Part shown: in pieces, positions 18,990 through 28,710 of the stretch | How positions within the stretch are numbered: the stretch's first letter is position 1 | Layout of the letters: the number at the start of each line of letters is the position of its first letter | Source: Enterobacter sp. 10-1 | Lineage (GTDB): Bacteria; Pseudomonadota; Gammaproteobacteria; Enterobacterales; Enterobacteriaceae | NCBI GenBank assembly: GCA_002270295.1 | Contig: NISF01000003.1 | Coordinates: 731,692 to 795,691 of the forward strand | Length of the DNA: 64,000 nucleotides | Reading direction: 5' to 3' | The notes under the pieces: model-generated | Told to the model about the DNA's origin: nothing | What the model saw: only the letters and a program-made list of their open reading frames with translations | Database searches by the model: none | Made by a program: the position numbers and the translations under genes

Positions 18990-20477
18990 ATGATGAAATT
19001 ACGCCTGTCAGGGTGGCTGTTCCTGGGTGTGACAATGGCTCTGCCCGCCGCGCAGGCTGCCGCTGAGCGTACTCTCCGGGTGGTGATGTTGGGCAGCCAG
19101 AGCGAAACGCTCGATTACGGGCGCGCGCAAACCTATTACCCCTGGGTAGTGACCGGCAATGTCTGCGATGTGCTGGTGGCGGATAGGCAGGGCAGTCCCG
19201 ACTATCAGTTGAGTCGTGCCATTACCCCCAATCAGGATGCCACGCGCTGGACCGTCTCACTGCGTTCCGGGGTGCGCTTTTCCGATGGATCGCCGCTGAC
19301 TGCTGATGATGCGCTGGCGAGCCTGCGCTTTCTGGCCGCCTCTCCCGGTTTTGCCGGATTCTTCAGCGATGTCGATATGCAGGCCAGCCATGTTGTTAAT
19401 GCCGAAGCGCTGGAGCTGGTTCTTACCCGGCCACGTGCCGATCTGGTCACCACCGTGCTGACCGCCGCCAGTATGGTATGGAAACAGGGGCGGGGCGATG
19501 CGGCGATCCCGGTATGCAGCGGCCCGTATCAGGTCACCTCCTTCAATGCACAGAACGGGGCGTTGCTCAGCCGCAACCCTTATGCATGGCATCCTGCGGC
19601 GTGGTTTGATCGCATTGAAATTCGCCCGCTGGCCGATGCCACGGCGCGGGTGAACGCGCTGCTGAGCGGCGCGGCAGACTATGCCTTTGATATACCGGTC
19701 AGCAGCGCCCGCAGCGTAGACGGACGCCAGGGCTGGCAAATCATCCGCAGCGGTGTGGCGAATGCCAGCGGTTATTACTTTGCCATGAATACCAGGGTAA
19801 AACCGTTTGACGACGTTGAGGTCCGGCAGGCGCTGAAAACGCTGGTGAACCGTCAGCAGCTGCTTGATGTGGTCCTCGGCGGCTATGGCTATCGCGGGAA
19901 TGACGTTTTCGGCCAGGGGCTCAGTGGTTTTGACAACCAGCTCCCTCAGCGCCAGACCGATGCTACCGAGGCGCAGGCGCTGCTGCGCAAAAAAGGGATC
20001 ACGCAGCTGACCTTGCTGACCGCCGATCTGACCCCAGGGCTGAACGACGCGGCAGAACTATTACGCCAGCAGCTGGCCGACGTGGGCGTTACCCTCAGGG
20101 TTGAGACGGTGGCTGCGGCTGATTATCTGGGGGATATTTCACGTCTCCATCAGGCGCAGATGTTATCGATGTATGCGTTAAATCGCCCCTTCCTGGCGGC
20201 GATCCCGATGCTGTTCGGTGATGACAACCCCTATAACTATGGCGGGTGGTATCCGGACGATTTTGCGGCAGGGGTTGAGCAGGCGCGTAAAACGCTCGAT
20301 CCGCAGCGCCAACAGCAGCAACTCGACCAGTTACAACAACAGTTGTGGCAACAGGGGCCGTATTTGCTCTGGGGGTATCGCGATCAGCTTTCGGCGGCGG
20401 TGACGGCTTTGCAGGGCGTTGAGCTCAACCAGGGGATCCCCCTGTTCCGCAGCGCCCGGATGGCGGCCGGCCAATGA
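18990..20477 (+). CDS. Periplasmic binding protein of peptide/nickel ABC importer (SBP family 5)
   Basis: 495-aa extracytoplasmic solute-binding protein of the DppA/OppA/NikA family. N-terminal signal peptide ends near AAQAAAE; the mature protein starts RTLRVVMLGSQSETLDYGRA, followed by SGVRFSDGSPLTADDAL, a family hallmark. Family members bind peptides, nickel chelates or metallophores. The position between a siderophore receptor and permease genes suggests capture of the metal-siderophore or a degradation product in the periplasm. Its stop overlaps the first permease by 4 nt. ATG 18990 and ATG 18993 are both possible. Confidence 0.85.
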   Translation: MMKLRLSGWLFLGVTMALPAAQAAAERTLRVVMLGSQSETLDYGRAQTYYPWVVTGNVCDVLVADRQGSPDYQLSRAITPNQDATRWTVSLRSGVRFSDGSPLTADDALASLRFLAASPGFAGFFSDVDMQASHVVNAEALELVLTRPRADLVTTVLTAASMVWKQGRGDAAIPVCSGPYQVTSFNAQNGALLSRNPYAWHPAAWFDRIEIRPLADATARVNALLSGAADYAFDIPVSSARSVDGRQGWQIIRSGVANASGYYFAMNTRVKPFDDVEVRQALKTLVNRQQLLDVVLGGYGYRGNDVFGQGLSGFDNQLPQRQTDATEAQALLRKKGITQLTLLTADLTPGLNDAAELLRQQLADVGVTLRVETVAAADYLGDISRLHQAQMLSMYALNRPFLAAIPMLFGDDNPYNYGGWYPDDFAAGVEQARKTLDPQRQQQQLDQLQQQLWQQGPYLLWGYRDQLSAAVTALQGVELNQGIPLFRSARMAAGQ

Positions 20478-21421
20478 TGGCCAGATTTGTCCTCTGGCGT
20501 CTGCTCAGCACTCTGCTGCTGCTGTGGCTGGCGAGCATGTTGATCTTCTTCACCCTGGCGCTGGCGCCCGGAGATGCCGCAGTGCAGGCATTGGGCGAAC
20601 GCGCCACCCCGCAGGCGTTGCAGACGCTACGGCATCAGTTCGGCCTCGATCGGCCCGTCGCCGCAAGGTACTGGCAGTGGCTTAGCGGTATTCTGCGCGG
20701 CGATCCCGGCATCTCTTTGACCAGCCAACAACCGGTAGCCGATATTATCGCTCCCGCCGCACGGCGGAGCGGGCTGCTGGCGCTGCTGGCCGCCTGCGGG
20801 ATGCTGCTGCTGGGAGGCACCGGCGGTGTGCTGGCGGCGATGCATCGCGATCGCTGGCAGGACCGGTTGCTGTCATTCATCGCGATGAGTGGATTAAGCA
20901 CCCCGGAATTTATTGTTGCCACGCTGATGATCCTGCTGTTGGCGGTTGGGGCGGGGTGGTTCCCGGCGGTATCCCTGCTGCCGGCTTCCGGCAATATCAG
21001 CGACCAGTGGTCGATTCTGGTTCTCCCCGCGTTGACTCTGGCACTGATCGGCGGCTGTTATTTGCTGCGTATGATACGCGCCTCGTTGATAAGGCTGACT
21101 GCCGCACCCAACATTCTTAGCGCCCGCCTTAACGGCGTGCACGGGCTGACTCTGGTGGCCCGCCATTTGCTGCCTCAGGCCGCGGGGCCGCTGGCCCAGT
21201 TATTTGCCGCCAGTTTACCCTACCTGATTGGCGGCGCCGTGGTGGTGGAACGCGTATTTGGCTTTCCCGGCCTCGGCGAGCTGCTGCTGACGGCGCTGAA
21301 TACCCGTGATGCCATTTTGCTTCAGGGGGTGGCGATGCTGCTGGCGCTGATTACCGCCCTGTGTTGGTTCGCGGCGGATATCCTGGCGGTCTGGCTCGAT
21401 CCCTGGCGGAGGCGCTCGTGA
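20474..21421 (+). CDS. ABC importer permease, DppB/NikB type
   Basis: 315-aa inner-membrane permease with several hydrophobic segments, starting with LLSTLLLLWLASMLIFFTLA. The opening segment, LGERATPQALQTLRHQFGLD and the EAA-loop region VERVFGFPGLGELLLTA are typical of DppB/OppB/NikB permeases. Pairs with the next gene to form the transmembrane channel. 4-nt overlaps on both sides show one operon with binding protein and ATPase. Confidence 0.88.
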   Translation: MMARFVLWRLLSTLLLLWLASMLIFFTLALAPGDAAVQALGERATPQALQTLRHQFGLDRPVAARYWQWLSGILRGDPGISLTSQQPVADIIAPAARRSGLLALLAACGMLLLGGTGGVLAAMHRDRWQDRLLSFIAMSGLSTPEFIVATLMILLLAVGAGWFPAVSLLPASGNISDQWSILVLPALTLALIGGCYLLRMIRASLIRLTAAPNILSARLNGVHGLTLVARHLLPQAAGPLAQLFAASLPYLIGGAVVVERVFGFPGLGELLLTALNTRDAILLQGVAMLLALITALCWFAADILAVWLDPWRRRS

Positions 21422-22170
21422 GAATCGTCGCTTTATTGATGATTGCCCTGATTATCTGTAGTCCGTGGCTGGCCCCCTATAACCCACAGCGTAGCCTCGG
21501 TCTGGCCTGGCAACTGCCGGATGAAAGACTGTGGCTGGGCAGCGATGGCCTGGGGCGGGATGTCTTGAGCCGGCTGCTGAGCGGTGGTCGCAATATTCTG
21601 CTGTTCCCCCTGTTGTGCGCATTGTGCTCCTCATTTTTAGGCAGCCTGTGTGCGCTGCTGCTGGTTGCTTTGCCCGATCGCGGCAGAAGGCTGGTGGTGT
21701 TACTGGACCCGCTACTGTACATGCCCCCGCTGCTGGTACTGATTGGGGTGATCTATGCCTTTGGCAACGGGCAGGTCGCGCTGTTGATCGGGATTACGTT
21801 ACTCAATATCCCTTTTACCCTGCGCTACGTACGTTCGCTGGCGGATCCCGTCCTCGATACCGGTTATGTCGAGGTCGCGCGTGCGGCAGGCGATGCGCTG
21901 CCGTTACTGTTATGGCGCGAAGTCCTGCCGGTGATTGTTCCCGGTATCCTGGCAGATGGGACAACCCGTTTAGTCGCTGCGATTTACCTGCTCGCCTCGG
22001 CCAGTTTTCTCGGTATCGCCACTCCCGGCGGGATCGACTGGGCGTCAATGGTGCGCGACGGGTTGCCCGGACTGATGCTCAATCCCTGGGCGGCGCTGTT
22101 ACCTGCGCTTGGTATCGCGCTGGTGGTGGTGGCGATGAGTTTGCAGACTGACCGCTGGAGCAAGGGCTGA
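21418..22170 (+). CDS. ABC importer permease, DppC/NikC type
   Basis: 250-aa inner-membrane permease. I place the start at GTG 21418, which overlaps the stop of the preceding permease by 4 nt; earlier in-frame starts would overlap it much further. Begins with a membrane segment (IVALLMIALIICSPWLAPY), then LGSDGLGRDVLSRLLSGGR, the DppC/OppC hallmark, and EVARAAGDALPLLLWREVLP, the EAA loop that contacts the ATPase. Partner of the DppB-type permease. Stop TGA shares one base with the next ATG. Confidence 0.87.
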   Translation: MRIVALLMIALIICSPWLAPYNPQRSLGLAWQLPDERLWLGSDGLGRDVLSRLLSGGRNILLFPLLCALCSSFLGSLCALLLVALPDRGRRLVVLLDPLLYMPPLLVLIGVIYAFGNGQVALLIGITLLNIPFTLRYVRSLADPVLDTGYVEVARAAGDALPLLLWREVLPVIVPGILADGTTRLVAAIYLLASASFLGIATPGGIDWASMVRDGLPGLMLNPWAALLPALGIALVVVAMSLQTDRWSKG

Positions 22171-23645
22171 TGCGTTGGGTGGTGCAGGTTTCCGGCCTGA
22201 CGATCCGCAACCCGCAGGGCGATGCGGTGTTGCAGGACATTAACTTTGAGCTGGCCGCGGGTGGTTCGCTGGCGCTGATTGGCAGCAGCGGGGCAGGGAA
22301 AAGTACCCTTGGGCGCGCGCTGCTGGGTGACCTGACCTCCGGGCAGCGCCACGCCGGCGGGCAGATTATCTGCTGCGGATGCGAGGTATTGCAGGCGACG
22401 CCTCGCCAGCTCCGGCAGCTCAGATTCAGGCATACCGCCTGGCTCGGCCAGGACCCGGCACAGGAGCTGACGCCAGGTATGTCGGTGCGGCGTCAGCTTA
22501 ATGAATTTCATCATGGCGATGCCAACGCCATTAGCGAGGTGCTGGCTTCACTCGGATTGCCGCAGGATAACGCTTTCCTGCAACGTTTCCCCCACCAGCT
22601 TTCCGGCGGGCAGCGTCGTCGGGTCGCCCTCGCTCGGGTGTTATTGAAGCGCCCGCAGCTCCTCATTCTCGATGAGCCCTTCGCCGGATTAGATCGGCGA
22701 CATCGTGAGCAGATGATGGCGGAACTGCGTCAGTTACAGCGGCAATATCGCTTTGCCCTGTTGCTGATCGGTCACCAACTCAGCGCCGTGGCGGAGATAG
22801 CGCAGCGGATGCTGGTACTGCATAACGGGCAGCTGCTGGAATATGGCGACACCCGGCAGCTTTTCGCCGCTCCCCAAAGCCCGCTGCTGCGCGCGTGGTT
22901 GTCTCCTGTGACCTGGCCGCGACCGGTAGCCACTCAGGGTGAGCCACTGCTGCGGGTTTCGCGCTGGCATCCGGGGCATTCCCGACAGACCGCGTTGCCA
23001 GAGCTGAGTTTCGCGCTGCATCCGGGGCAGTGCCTTGCGGTCACCGGGCCATCCGGCATTGGCAAAAGCACCCTCGCGCGATCGCTGGCGGGTCTAAATC
23101 CACCCCATCAGGGCGCTATCACCCTTGGCGATCGAGCGCTGGCGAGCGATGTGCGCCGGCGCTCTCGCGAACAGCAGCGCGCCATCGCGCTGGTGCCTCA
23201 GGACCCAGCCCATTCGCTGCACCCGCTATGCAGCGTTGGACAACAGCTACAGCAGGCGCTCGATCGGTACCGATTATCCCACCCAGGCAGCGTGGCCGCG
23301 CTGCTGCACCAGGTCGGACTGCCCGGCGATTACGCCCGCCGCTTGCCACGAGAGCTCTCTGGCGGCGAACAGCAGCGCGTGGCGCTGGCGCGGGCGCTGG
23401 CAGGTCAGCCCAGCGTGCTTATCTGCGATGAAGTGACCTCGGCGCTGGATGTGCTCAGCACCCGCACGATTCTGCAACTGCTGAGTCAGCTACTGACGCA
23501 GGGCATGGCAGTGCTTTTTATTACCCATGATTTACCGGCAGCCAGACAGATTTGCACCGCAGGTCTGCATCTCAGCAGCGATGATGCTGATTCAGGCGCG
23601 GTGTTTGACAAGGAGATTTGTGATGACTTCAACATGCGAGACTGA
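22170..23645 (+). CDS. Tandem ABC ATPase (fused DppD-DppF type)
   Basis: 491-aa protein with two complete nucleotide-binding domains. Domain 1: Walker A GSSGAGKST, signature LSGGQRRRVAL, Walker B LLILDEPFAGLD. Domain 2: GPSGIGKST, LSGGEQQRVAL, LICDEVTSALD. It powers the importer formed by the three preceding genes; in most Dpp/Nik systems these are two separate proteins. Its C-terminus overlaps the start of the next exporter-fold gene by 23 nt, which links the importer with the YbtP/YbtQ-like pair. Confidence 0.87.
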   Translation: MRWVVQVSGLTIRNPQGDAVLQDINFELAAGGSLALIGSSGAGKSTLGRALLGDLTSGQRHAGGQIICCGCEVLQATPRQLRQLRFRHTAWLGQDPAQELTPGMSVRRQLNEFHHGDANAISEVLASLGLPQDNAFLQRFPHQLSGGQRRRVALARVLLKRPQLLILDEPFAGLDRRHREQMMAELRQLQRQYRFALLLIGHQLSAVAEIAQRMLVLHNGQLLEYGDTRQLFAAPQSPLLRAWLSPVTWPRPVATQGEPLLRVSRWHPGHSRQTALPELSFALHPGQCLAVTGPSGIGKSTLARSLAGLNPPHQGAITLGDRALASDVRRRSREQQRAIALVPQDPAHSLHPLCSVGQQLQQALDRYRLSHPGSVAALLHQVGLPGDYARRLPRELSGGEQQRVALARALAGQPSVLICDEVTSALDVLSTRTILQLLSQLLTQGMAVLFITHDLPAARQICTAGLHLSSDDADSGAVFDKEICDDFNMRD

Positions 23646-25386
23646 ACCTCAGCAGGTCGGGCTATTACGACCGGTTCGCGGCTGGATTGCGCTGGCGGTG
23701 GTACTTCAGGTGGGTTCATCGGCGCTGGTGCTGGCCCCGCTGATTGGTCTGACTGAACTGGCGCGGGTGCTGATGAGCGCGCAGGCAGATCGCGCGGCCC
23801 TGGCCTGGCATATCGTGAAAATATCCGCTTTCTGCCTGGGCGGAGGATTGGCGTTGCGCGGGCTGGCCGATCTCACGACGCACCTCGCTGATAATGCATT
23901 CTCCTTGTGGCTGCGCCGCCAGTTAGCGCGTCGTATGGCGCACGCGCCGCTCAGTTGGTTCAGCGCCAACAGCAGCGGCAGGATTAAGCAGGGTATGCAG
24001 GATGACGTGACCGCCATTCATCACCTGGTGGCGCACTCCTATCTGAATCTGGCAAACGCCGCCGCCACCCTTCTGTGCGTCTACGGCTACCTGCTGTTCA
24101 TCGATTGGCGGATGACGCTGATTACCTTGATTCCGCTACCGTTCTTTTTTCTGCTCTATCGCCAGATTATGCGTGCCAGTCAGGCCAAAATGGCGGAATA
24201 CGGCCAGGAGCTGGAGCAGGTCAATCGCTCGGTGGTGGAGTTTGTCCAGGGCATTCCGGTGGTGAAAACCTTCGGCCAGCATGGCGTTGCTCATCAGGCA
24301 TATCGCCGGGCGGTAGACAGCTTTCGCGATTTCTTTCTCGACTGGGTGCGCCCGCTGATCAAACCGGAAAGTCTCTCAGGGGTGATTATCGCGCCGATCA
24401 CCTTATTGCTGTTGGTGCTGGTTGGCGGCGTCACCTTTATTCATTTCGGCTGGATGGATATCTGGCAACTCCTGCCGTTTGCGGTGCTGGGGCTGGGGAT
24501 CTCGGTGCCTATTGGCACGTTAAGCAGCAGCGCACAGTCGCTGCAGATGGCGAAGGGGGCTTTTACTCGCCTGGCCGGGTTACTGGCGATCCCTCAACAA
24601 AAGGAGCCGGAGCGGGTGATGCTCAATGCGGGCAACCAGGTGCGTTTTGATCGCGTCAGCTTCAGCTACGGGCCCGAACGCCAGATTCTGCATGACATCT
24701 CGCTGAGGCTGGAACCCGGTACGGTAACGGCGCTGGTTGGCGCATCCGGGGCGGGCAAATCAACGCTGGCGAAGTTACTCCTGCGCTTTGCCGAACCCGA
24801 CGCTGGGCGGATTATGCTGGGGGGTGTCGATCTGGCGAATATCGCGACCGACCATCTCTATCGCCAGATTGGCTGTGTCTTTCAGGAGGTACGACTGCTG
24901 CGACTCAGCATCAGAGACAACATTGCCCTGGGTCATCCGCAGGCAACCGATCGGCAAGTGATTGCCGCGGCGCAGGCAGCCAATATCCATCAACGCATTC
25001 TGCAATTGCCGCGCGGCTATCAGTCGGTCTATGGCGAAGATGCCCGCCTGTCGGGCGGGGAAGCGCAGCGCCTGAGTATTGCCAGAGCGCTACTCAAGGA
25101 GCCGCAGCTGCTGGTGCTGGATGAAGCCACGGCACAGGCTGATGCCGAATCAGAAGCCGCCATTCAGGACACGCTCTCCCGGCTCATTTCTCAACAGGGT
25201 AACCGCTCGCTGCTGGTGGTGGCTCACCGCCTCGCGACGGTGGTTAACGCCGATAATATCGTGGTGCTGGCGCAGGGACGTATTGCGGAACAGGGAACGC
25301 ATAGCCAGCTGCTGGCTAACAAGGGGGAATACGCGCGTCTGTGGCAGGCGCAGTTCTCACCATCAAAGGAGGAGGTATGCTGCTGA
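23623..25386 (+). CDS. Fused membrane-ATPase ABC transporter, YbtP/YbtQ-like (first of pair)
   Basis: About 587 aa: six-helix transmembrane domain followed by an ATPase domain (Walker A GASGAGKST, signature RLSGGEAQRLSIAR, Walker B LLVLDEATAQAD). Start set at ATG 23623, which has an AAGGAG site 8 nt upstream; the frame is open further left within the preceding gene. Exporter-fold pairs in this position (YbtP/YbtQ, PchH/PchI) are known in siderophore clusters and in yersiniabactin serve iron import. Forms a likely heterodimer with the next gene, whose start overlaps its end by 10 nt. Confidence 0.87.
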   Translation: MTSTCETEPQQVGLLRPVRGWIALAVVLQVGSSALVLAPLIGLTELARVLMSAQADRAALAWHIVKISAFCLGGGLALRGLADLTTHLADNAFSLWLRRQLARRMAHAPLSWFSANSSGRIKQGMQDDVTAIHHLVAHSYLNLANAAATLLCVYGYLLFIDWRMTLITLIPLPFFFLLYRQIMRASQAKMAEYGQELEQVNRSVVEFVQGIPVVKTFGQHGVAHQAYRRAVDSFRDFFLDWVRPLIKPESLSGVIIAPITLLLLVLVGGVTFIHFGWMDIWQLLPFAVLGLGISVPIGTLSSSAQSLQMAKGAFTRLAGLLAIPQQKEPERVMLNAGNQVRFDRVSFSYGPERQILHDISLRLEPGTVTALVGASGAGKSTLAKLLLRFAEPDAGRIMLGGVDLANIATDHLYRQIGCVFQEVRLLRLSIRDNIALGHPQATDRQVIAAAQAANIHQRILQLPRGYQSVYGEDARLSGGEAQRLSIARALLKEPQLLVLDEATAQADAESEAAIQDTLSRLISQQGNRSLLVVAHRLATVVNADNIVVLAQGRIAEQGTHSQLLANKGEYARLWQAQFSPSKEEVCC

Positions 25387-27113
25387 CCCGTCTCTCGTCA
25401 CTGCTGGGCAATGATAACGCCAGGGTTCTGCGACGTTACCTGATCCTGATGGTGCTTTTCTGCCTGGTGCAGGGGATCGCTTTTGCGATGGTCGTGCCGA
25501 TCGTCCAGGCGCTATTGCAGGCTGATATCACGCGGGCGACATGGTGGTTATTGCCGCTCACGCTGGGTACGCTGCTCGCCTGGTATCTTAACTACGTTGC
25601 CTCGTTGGGCGGCTTCAAGGTGGCCATCGCGCTACTGAATACCTTACGTCACCGCATTGGCGACCATGTGGTGACTCTGCCGCTGGGCTGGTTCAGTCCC
25701 GCCAATACCAGCCAGCTTGGCGTGCTGCTCAGTCAGGGGGTGATGGAAATCCTGGGGCTGCCCGCCCATCAATTAAGCCCGTTAATGCGCGCCACCTTGA
25801 CACCGCTGGTGGTGGTGGCGATTACCTTTTTCTTCGACTGGCGTATCGCGCTGATCGCGCTGGTGATTTTTCCGCTGGTGGCGCTGGTTTACTGGTGGGC
25901 GGGCAGGCTGGGTCGCGCCGCGGACGAAGCCGTTCACCATGCCACGGCAGAAGCCAGCGAACGTATGCTTGAGTTTGCGCAGAACCAAATGGTGTTGCGA
26001 ACTCACGGCTGCGGCGAACAGGGACATGCCAATTTTGATGCGGCCTTAGTGGCGCAAAATCGGGCCAGTAAACGCCAGCTGTGGCTGGTGCTGCCGCCGT
26101 TACTGGCGAACTCCTGGCTGGCGCAGCTCAGTTTCCTGACGTTGATGGCCAGCGTCACCTGGCTGGGGCTGGCCGATAACGATCCGCAGCAGCTGGTCAC
26201 GCTGCTGGCGCTGCTGGTGCTGATTAACCGGGTGATTGATCCCCTTACCGAAGTGGCCGCCTATGGTTCCGGGATCCGTATGGCCTCTGCCCAAATGGAT
26301 GCGGTGGAACGGGTACTGGCCGAGCAACCGTTGCCGCAGGCCGACGATCCGCAGCCATACAGCGGCGAGGCCAGCATTCAGCTGCATAACGTGACCTTTG
26401 GCTATCAACCCGAGCGGCCGATCCTGAAAAATGTGTCGGTTACGCTGCCCGCCAACACCACCACGGCGCTGGTGGGCCTCTCTGGCGCCGGTAAAACCAC
26501 CCTTATGCGTTTGATCGCGCGTTTCTTTGATCCCGACGGCGGCAGCATTACGCTGGGAGGCACCGATCTGCGCCAGTTAAGCAGTCGCGAGCACATGTCG
26601 CTGATCGCGCCAGTCTTTCAGGACAATTATCTGTTCAGCGGCACCCTGCGGGAAAACGTATTGATTGGCAATCCGCACGCCGATGCGCAGGAAATTGCGC
26701 AGGTGGTCAGGCTGGCGCGGCTGGACGAGCTGCTGCAACGTCTGCCGGATGGCTGGCAAAGTCAGGTTGGCGAGGGCGGCGGCCTGCTTTCCGGCGGTGA
26801 ACGCCAGCGTGTCGCCATCGCTCGCGCATTGTTGAAAAACGCGCCGATATTGCTGCTGGATGAGGCTACCGGCGCTCTTGACGCAGAGAATCAGTCCGCG
26901 ATCGCCGCCGGATTACAGTCTCTGCACCATCGTTGTACGTTGCTGGTCATTGCCCATCAGCTCTCGACCATCCAAAACGCTGACCAGATTCTGGTGCTGG
27001 ATCGGCAGCACATTATCGAACAGGGCAACCATCAGCAATTACTGGCCGCAGGCGGTCGCTATGCCGATTTCTGGCAGGCGCGTAACCGTGCTGAAGGCTG
27101 GCGTCTGCAATAA
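25377..27113 (+). CDS. Fused membrane-ATPase ABC transporter, YbtP/YbtQ-like (second of pair)
   Basis: 578 aa, transmembrane domain then ATPase domain (Walker A GLSGAGKTT, signature LLSGGERQRVAIAR, Walker B LLLDEATGALD, H-loop VIAHQLSTI). ATG 25377 follows a near-perfect AAGGAGGAGG Shine-Dalgarno. Overlaps the first half-transporter by 10 nt, as expected for an obligate pair. Role: ferri-siderophore transport across the inner membrane, by analogy with YbtP/YbtQ; direction of transport cannot be read from sequence. Confidence 0.87.
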   Translation: MLLTRLSSLLGNDNARVLRRYLILMVLFCLVQGIAFAMVVPIVQALLQADITRATWWLLPLTLGTLLAWYLNYVASLGGFKVAIALLNTLRHRIGDHVVTLPLGWFSPANTSQLGVLLSQGVMEILGLPAHQLSPLMRATLTPLVVVAITFFFDWRIALIALVIFPLVALVYWWAGRLGRAADEAVHHATAEASERMLEFAQNQMVLRTHGCGEQGHANFDAALVAQNRASKRQLWLVLPPLLANSWLAQLSFLTLMASVTWLGLADNDPQQLVTLLALLVLINRVIDPLTEVAAYGSGIRMASAQMDAVERVLAEQPLPQADDPQPYSGEASIQLHNVTFGYQPERPILKNVSVTLPANTTTALVGLSGAGKTTLMRLIARFFDPDGGSITLGGTDLRQLSSREHMSLIAPVFQDNYLFSGTLRENVLIGNPHADAQEIAQVVRLARLDELLQRLPDGWQSQVGEGGGLLSGGERQRVAIARALLKNAPILLLDEATGALDAENQSAIAAGLQSLHHRCTLLVIAHQLSTIQNADQILVLDRQHIIEQGNHQQLLAAGGRYADFWQARNRAEGWRLQ

Positions 27114-27128
27114 ACCGGGGAGGTAACG

Positions 27129-28409
27129 ATGTCCGAAGCGATTATCAACAGTGAACAGGCCGCGCAGTTTTGGCCGCTGCCTGACGTGGATCTGACCAAT
27201 CTGGACCTGTTCAGCCGCGGGTTTCCACATCAGGTATTCACCGACCTGCGTCGCCACCACGGGGCATTGTTCCATCCCCGGACGGCGCTAACGCCCGATG
27301 GCGAAGGATTTTGGGTGTTTACGCGCTATCACGACATTGCGGCCATCGCGAAAGATAACGACACCTTCTCCTCCGCCGGTGGCGGCGATCGGCAGGGCGG
27401 GGGCACCATGATTGAGGATTTGCCGCGGGAAATGGGGCCGGGATCGGTAATCAATATGATGGACGATCCGCGCCATAAGGCGCTACGCAGATTGATTGCT
27501 CCGGCCATCACCAATGCCCGTGTGGCGGCGATGGAGGATGTTCTGTTTGCCGCAGCAGGGGCTGCCGTACAGGCCGCGCTCCAGCAGGAACGTGTCGATT
27601 TCGTCTCTGCCATCGCGGCAGAGCTGCCGCTGTTTGCTATCGCCAGTTTAGTCGGTATCCCACACGACGATCGCCATCAGATTTTTGCGTGGATTAACGC
27701 CGTGCTGGACTATTCGGACCGTCAGTTGGGGGAAACCAGCATCAGTAGCCAGCAGGGGATGAAGAACTTTATGGCCTACGGGCATAAGTTCGTCGAAGAG
27801 AAACGCCAGAACCCAGGCAGCGATATTGTGTCGCTGGCCGTGACAGGCGAGCTACCCAAAGGGCTGGGAAAACTGACGCCGCTGGAGCAGTTGATGGTGT
27901 TCAGCGTGGTCATGGTGGCGGGGCTGGAAACCACGCGTAACGCCATTGCCGGCGGTATTCTGGCATTTATTCACCATCCAGAGCAGTGGCTGCGCCTGCA
28001 ACAGGACGACGGCCTGATGAATTCAGCGCTCGACGAAATACTGCGTTGGACTTCACCGACCCCCTATAACCGTCGAACGGCAACGCGCGATGTGACTATC
28101 GGCGATCGGCTGATTCGCCGTGGGGAGAAAGTCACGTTATGGTGGGCGTCGGCCAACCGGGATGATGCTTATTATGAGCAACCTTTTGCGTTCGATATTG
28201 GCCGCCAGAAAAATCTGCATATGGCATTTGGGGGCGGGGGACATAGCTGTCTTGGCGCTCAGCTGGCGAGGCTGGAAATGCGCGTTATTTTGCGCCACCT
28301 GCTGGAGCAGGTGGATGGCTTCAGGCTGGATGGCGATGTTAATTGGGTGCGCAGCAATAAGCACACCGGGATTCGCAGTATGCCGGTGCGGTTTGTTAAG
28401 CGTTACTGA
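27129..28409 (+). CDS. Cytochrome P450
   Basis: 426-aa class I bacterial P450. Visible: I-helix oxygen-binding motif VAGLETTRN, ExxR in LDEILRW, and the heme-ligand loop FGGGGHSCLG with Cys 374. Begins 15 nt after the ABC transporter with a GGGGAGG site, so it is co-transcribed with the siderophore transport genes. P450s are not part of the classical pyochelin or yersiniabactin clusters; it may oxidise the siderophore (for example thiazoline to thiazole, or ring hydroxylation). No ferredoxin or reductase gene is next to it. Last gene of the cluster. Confidence 0.88.
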   Translation: MSEAIINSEQAAQFWPLPDVDLTNLDLFSRGFPHQVFTDLRRHHGALFHPRTALTPDGEGFWVFTRYHDIAAIAKDNDTFSSAGGGDRQGGGTMIEDLPREMGPGSVINMMDDPRHKALRRLIAPAITNARVAAMEDVLFAAAGAAVQAALQQERVDFVSAIAAELPLFAIASLVGIPHDDRHQIFAWINAVLDYSDRQLGETSISSQQGMKNFMAYGHKFVEEKRQNPGSDIVSLAVTGELPKGLGKLTPLEQLMVFSVVMVAGLETTRNAIAGGILAFIHHPEQWLRLQQDDGLMNSALDEILRWTSPTPYNRRTATRDVTIGDRLIRRGEKVTLWWASANRDDAYYEQPFAFDIGRQKNLHMAFGGGGHSCLGAQLARLEMRVILRHLLEQVDGFRLDGDVNWVRSNKHTGIRSMPVRFVKRY

Positions 28410-28459
28410 GAAATATTACTGCGGAAAGAGTACAGGACGACGTGGCGGATACCAGGGAC

Positions 28460-28710
28460 GCGAACCGCCTGGATGAGCTAAAAGATACAGACCGTGATAA
28501 TCGGAAACTTTGAATAGGTTTGCGGATGGTTTTAAGCTGCGGATTTTTGTGTCGCCAGGAGATATCAGGGGTTATTCCGTTATCGAACTCGCCTGACCTC
28601 AGATTCTCCCGATGCGGAGGAAAAACTGCAAATGCATCGGGAAGACTTTCACGCTGGCTTATTGAATTCGAATTAAACAGGGATTCGCAAAGCGGCATGA
28701 AAACAAGAAT
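28460..28710. repeat. Flanking repeat next to tRNA-Asn 3' end (copy 1)
   Basis: About 250 bp between the P450 gene and tRNA-Asn, without a convincing gene. It is similar throughout to 49852-50115: shared blocks include GAACCGCCTGGAT, AATCGGAAACTTTGAA, GCGGATGGTTTTAAGCT, AAATGCATCGGGAAGAC, CACGCTGGCTTATTG and ATGAAAACAAGAA. Both copies abut the same 17-bp tRNA-end core. Either the natural downstream flank of duplicated tRNA-Asn genes or the terminal arm of a family of integrative elements. Confidence 0.75.
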
